A stretch of 7,022 bases of DNA, taken from the NCBI GenBank assembly GCA_018334615.1, contig JAGXLP010000062.1, forward strand, positions 1 to 7,022. The letters run 5' to 3'. Below, one piece after another: positions 6,664 to 7,022 of the stretch. The position numbers and the translations under genes were made by a program. Source of the stretch: Candidatus Bipolaricaulota bacterium (GTDB lineage Bacteria > Bipolaricaulota > Bipolaricaulia > M55B111). The notes beneath the pieces were generated by a model. It was given only the letters and a program-made list of their open reading frames with translations. It was not told where the DNA came from and made no database searches. Numbering within the stretch: position 1 is the first letter of the stretch; every line of letters starts with the position of its first letter.

Positions 6664-6698
6664 AAGAACCCGCGGTTATTTCCGCGGGTTCTTTTTTT
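6664..6698 (+). terminator. Strong Rho-independent terminator
   Basis: A perfect 12-bp stem pairs AAGAACCCGCGG (6664-6675) with CCGCGGGTTCTT (6682-6693) around a 6-nt loop (TTATTT). The T-run 6692-6698 follows directly. It lies 22 nt after the binding-protein stop and marks the end of the transporter transcript, so the genes to the right need their own promoter. Confidence 0.95.
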
Positions 6699-6717
6699 CC
6701 TAATCAAAGAGTGGAAA

Positions 6718-6898
6718 ATGAAACCAAAGGCAAGGTCAAAACTTTCGCCCGTAGGCTCTCCGAAGCTTCGAGAGTCCCGATCTGATGAAGATGAACAATA
6801 TGGCAGCAATTGAAAGTTGGCTCCACAAACGGACGGTCTCCGCTATCATGGCTTATCTTTTAGAAAAGAGAGATGGGCTCATAGATAAAAAGGGCTAA
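6718..6898 (+). other. Two overlapping mini-ORFs, possibly one frameshifted small gene
   Basis: ORF A (6718-6813, 31 aa) is very polar and reads KARSKLSPVGSPKLRESRSD, then EDEQYGSN. ORF B (6785-6898, 37 aa, ATG codons at 6785, 6791 and 6800) contains AAIESWLHKRTVSAIMAYLL and EKRDGLIDKKG, an amphipathic helix-like stretch with good protein character. If the frame slipped near 6800, the two would join into a single basic protein of about 55-60 residues ending 24 nt before the putative peptidase start. Neither ORF has a clear ribosome binding site; GAGTGG at 6709-6714 is the nearest candidate for A. I do not recognise the family. It could be a small gene broken by a single-base indel, a sequencing error, or chance ORFs. 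Confidence 0.3.
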
Positions 6899-6922
6899 AC
6901 CTGTTATAAAAATACAAGGGTG

Positions 6923-7022
6923 GTGACCATTTTAACTGAAAACGAACTCAAGAAACTGACGGGCGAAGTGTGGATGTCCGACGAAAGCAGAGAGAATTTG
7001 ACCTACTTGACCGATGAACTGA
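6923..7022 (+). CDS. Start of a probable M28-family metallopeptidase (3' end outside window)
   Basis: The last 33 codons read VTILTENELKKLTGEVWMSD followed by ESRENLTYLTDEL. The pattern of a Trp-x-Ser-(D)E segment, then EN-L-x-YL-(T/C)DE-(L/I), recalls the N-terminus of secreted or cytoplasmic M28 peptidases, where GxRxxGS normally follows. The metal-binding and catalytic residues lie beyond the window, so activity cannot be judged. The start is uncertain. GTG at 6923 (or 6920) sits inside AAGGGTGGTGA, which itself resembles a Shine-Dalgarno sequence and leaves almost no spacer. The next conventional in-frame starts are the GTG and ATG within the GEVWM segment, which would cut into the conserved region. 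A peptidase just after a peptide-type importer would make metabolic sense, but the terminator implies separate transcription. Confidence 0.55.
   Translation, partial: MTILTENELKKLTGEVWMSDESRENLTYLTDEL

Noticed and set aside
6756..6774. Perfect 10-bp palindrome CGAAGCTTCG with nearly symmetric CTCT/AGAG flanks
   Set aside because: No loop for a hairpin, flanks offset by one base, no second copy, and it sits inside a possible ORF; insufficient to call an operator.
1..7022. CRISPR array, tRNA/rRNA, riboswitch, integrase attachment site or replication origin
   Set aside because: No regularly spaced repeats, cloverleaf, conserved aptamer core or iteron cluster was seen on either strand.

Overview
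The window is built around a complete peptide/nickel-family (Dpp/Opp-type) ABC importer on the + strand: two permeases (771-1706, 1703-2599), two ATPases (2651-3646, 3643-4605) and, after a gap, a family-5 extracellular solute-binding protein (5088-6641). A very strong intrinsic terminator (6664-6698) closes the transporter. The last 100 bases look like the start of an M28-type metallopeptidase that runs off the right edge. Uptake of short peptides followed by intracellular hydrolysis is the simplest joint reading, but the substrate is inferred, not shown.

Organism: clearly bacterial, with AGGAGG-type ribosome binding sites, ATGA start/stop overlaps, a hairpin-plus-T-tract terminator and an IS3-type transposase relic. 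Base composition is balanced, and AGA/AGG/CGA and ATA codons are common. This style, together with a small-protein relic that recalls a type I remember from anaerobic Clostridia, suggests an anaerobic Firmicutes-like host. That is a low-confidence guess. The binding protein has a plain Sec signal peptide with no lipobox cysteine. This would be unusual for an ordinary single-membrane Firmicute and keeps two-membrane lineages open.

Layout: 1-770 has no intact gene. It holds the open-ended tail of an unknown protein (1-183), a start-less relic (158-382), three tiny ORFs chained by ATGA overlaps (409-694), one promoter-like site and one short palindrome. 771-4605 is the tightly packed permease/ATPase block, with 4-nt overlaps inside the permease pair and inside the ATPase pair and 51 nt between the pairs. 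4606-5087 contains a decayed IS3-family transposase C-terminus with an in-frame stop. 5088-6698 is the binding-protein gene with its own strong ribosome binding site and the terminator. 6699-6922 holds two overlapping mini-ORFs that may be one frameshifted small gene. 6923-7022 is the truncated peptidase start.

How they work together: the binding protein would capture the ligand outside the membrane. The two permeases form the channel, and the two different ATPases, both with the C-terminal cysteine-bearing oligopeptide extension, power import. I see no clearly novel system. The less ordinary points are the dead IS element between the ATPase genes and the binding-protein gene, identical cysteine spacing in both ATPases, the non-lipidated binding protein, and the possible small gene before the peptidase.
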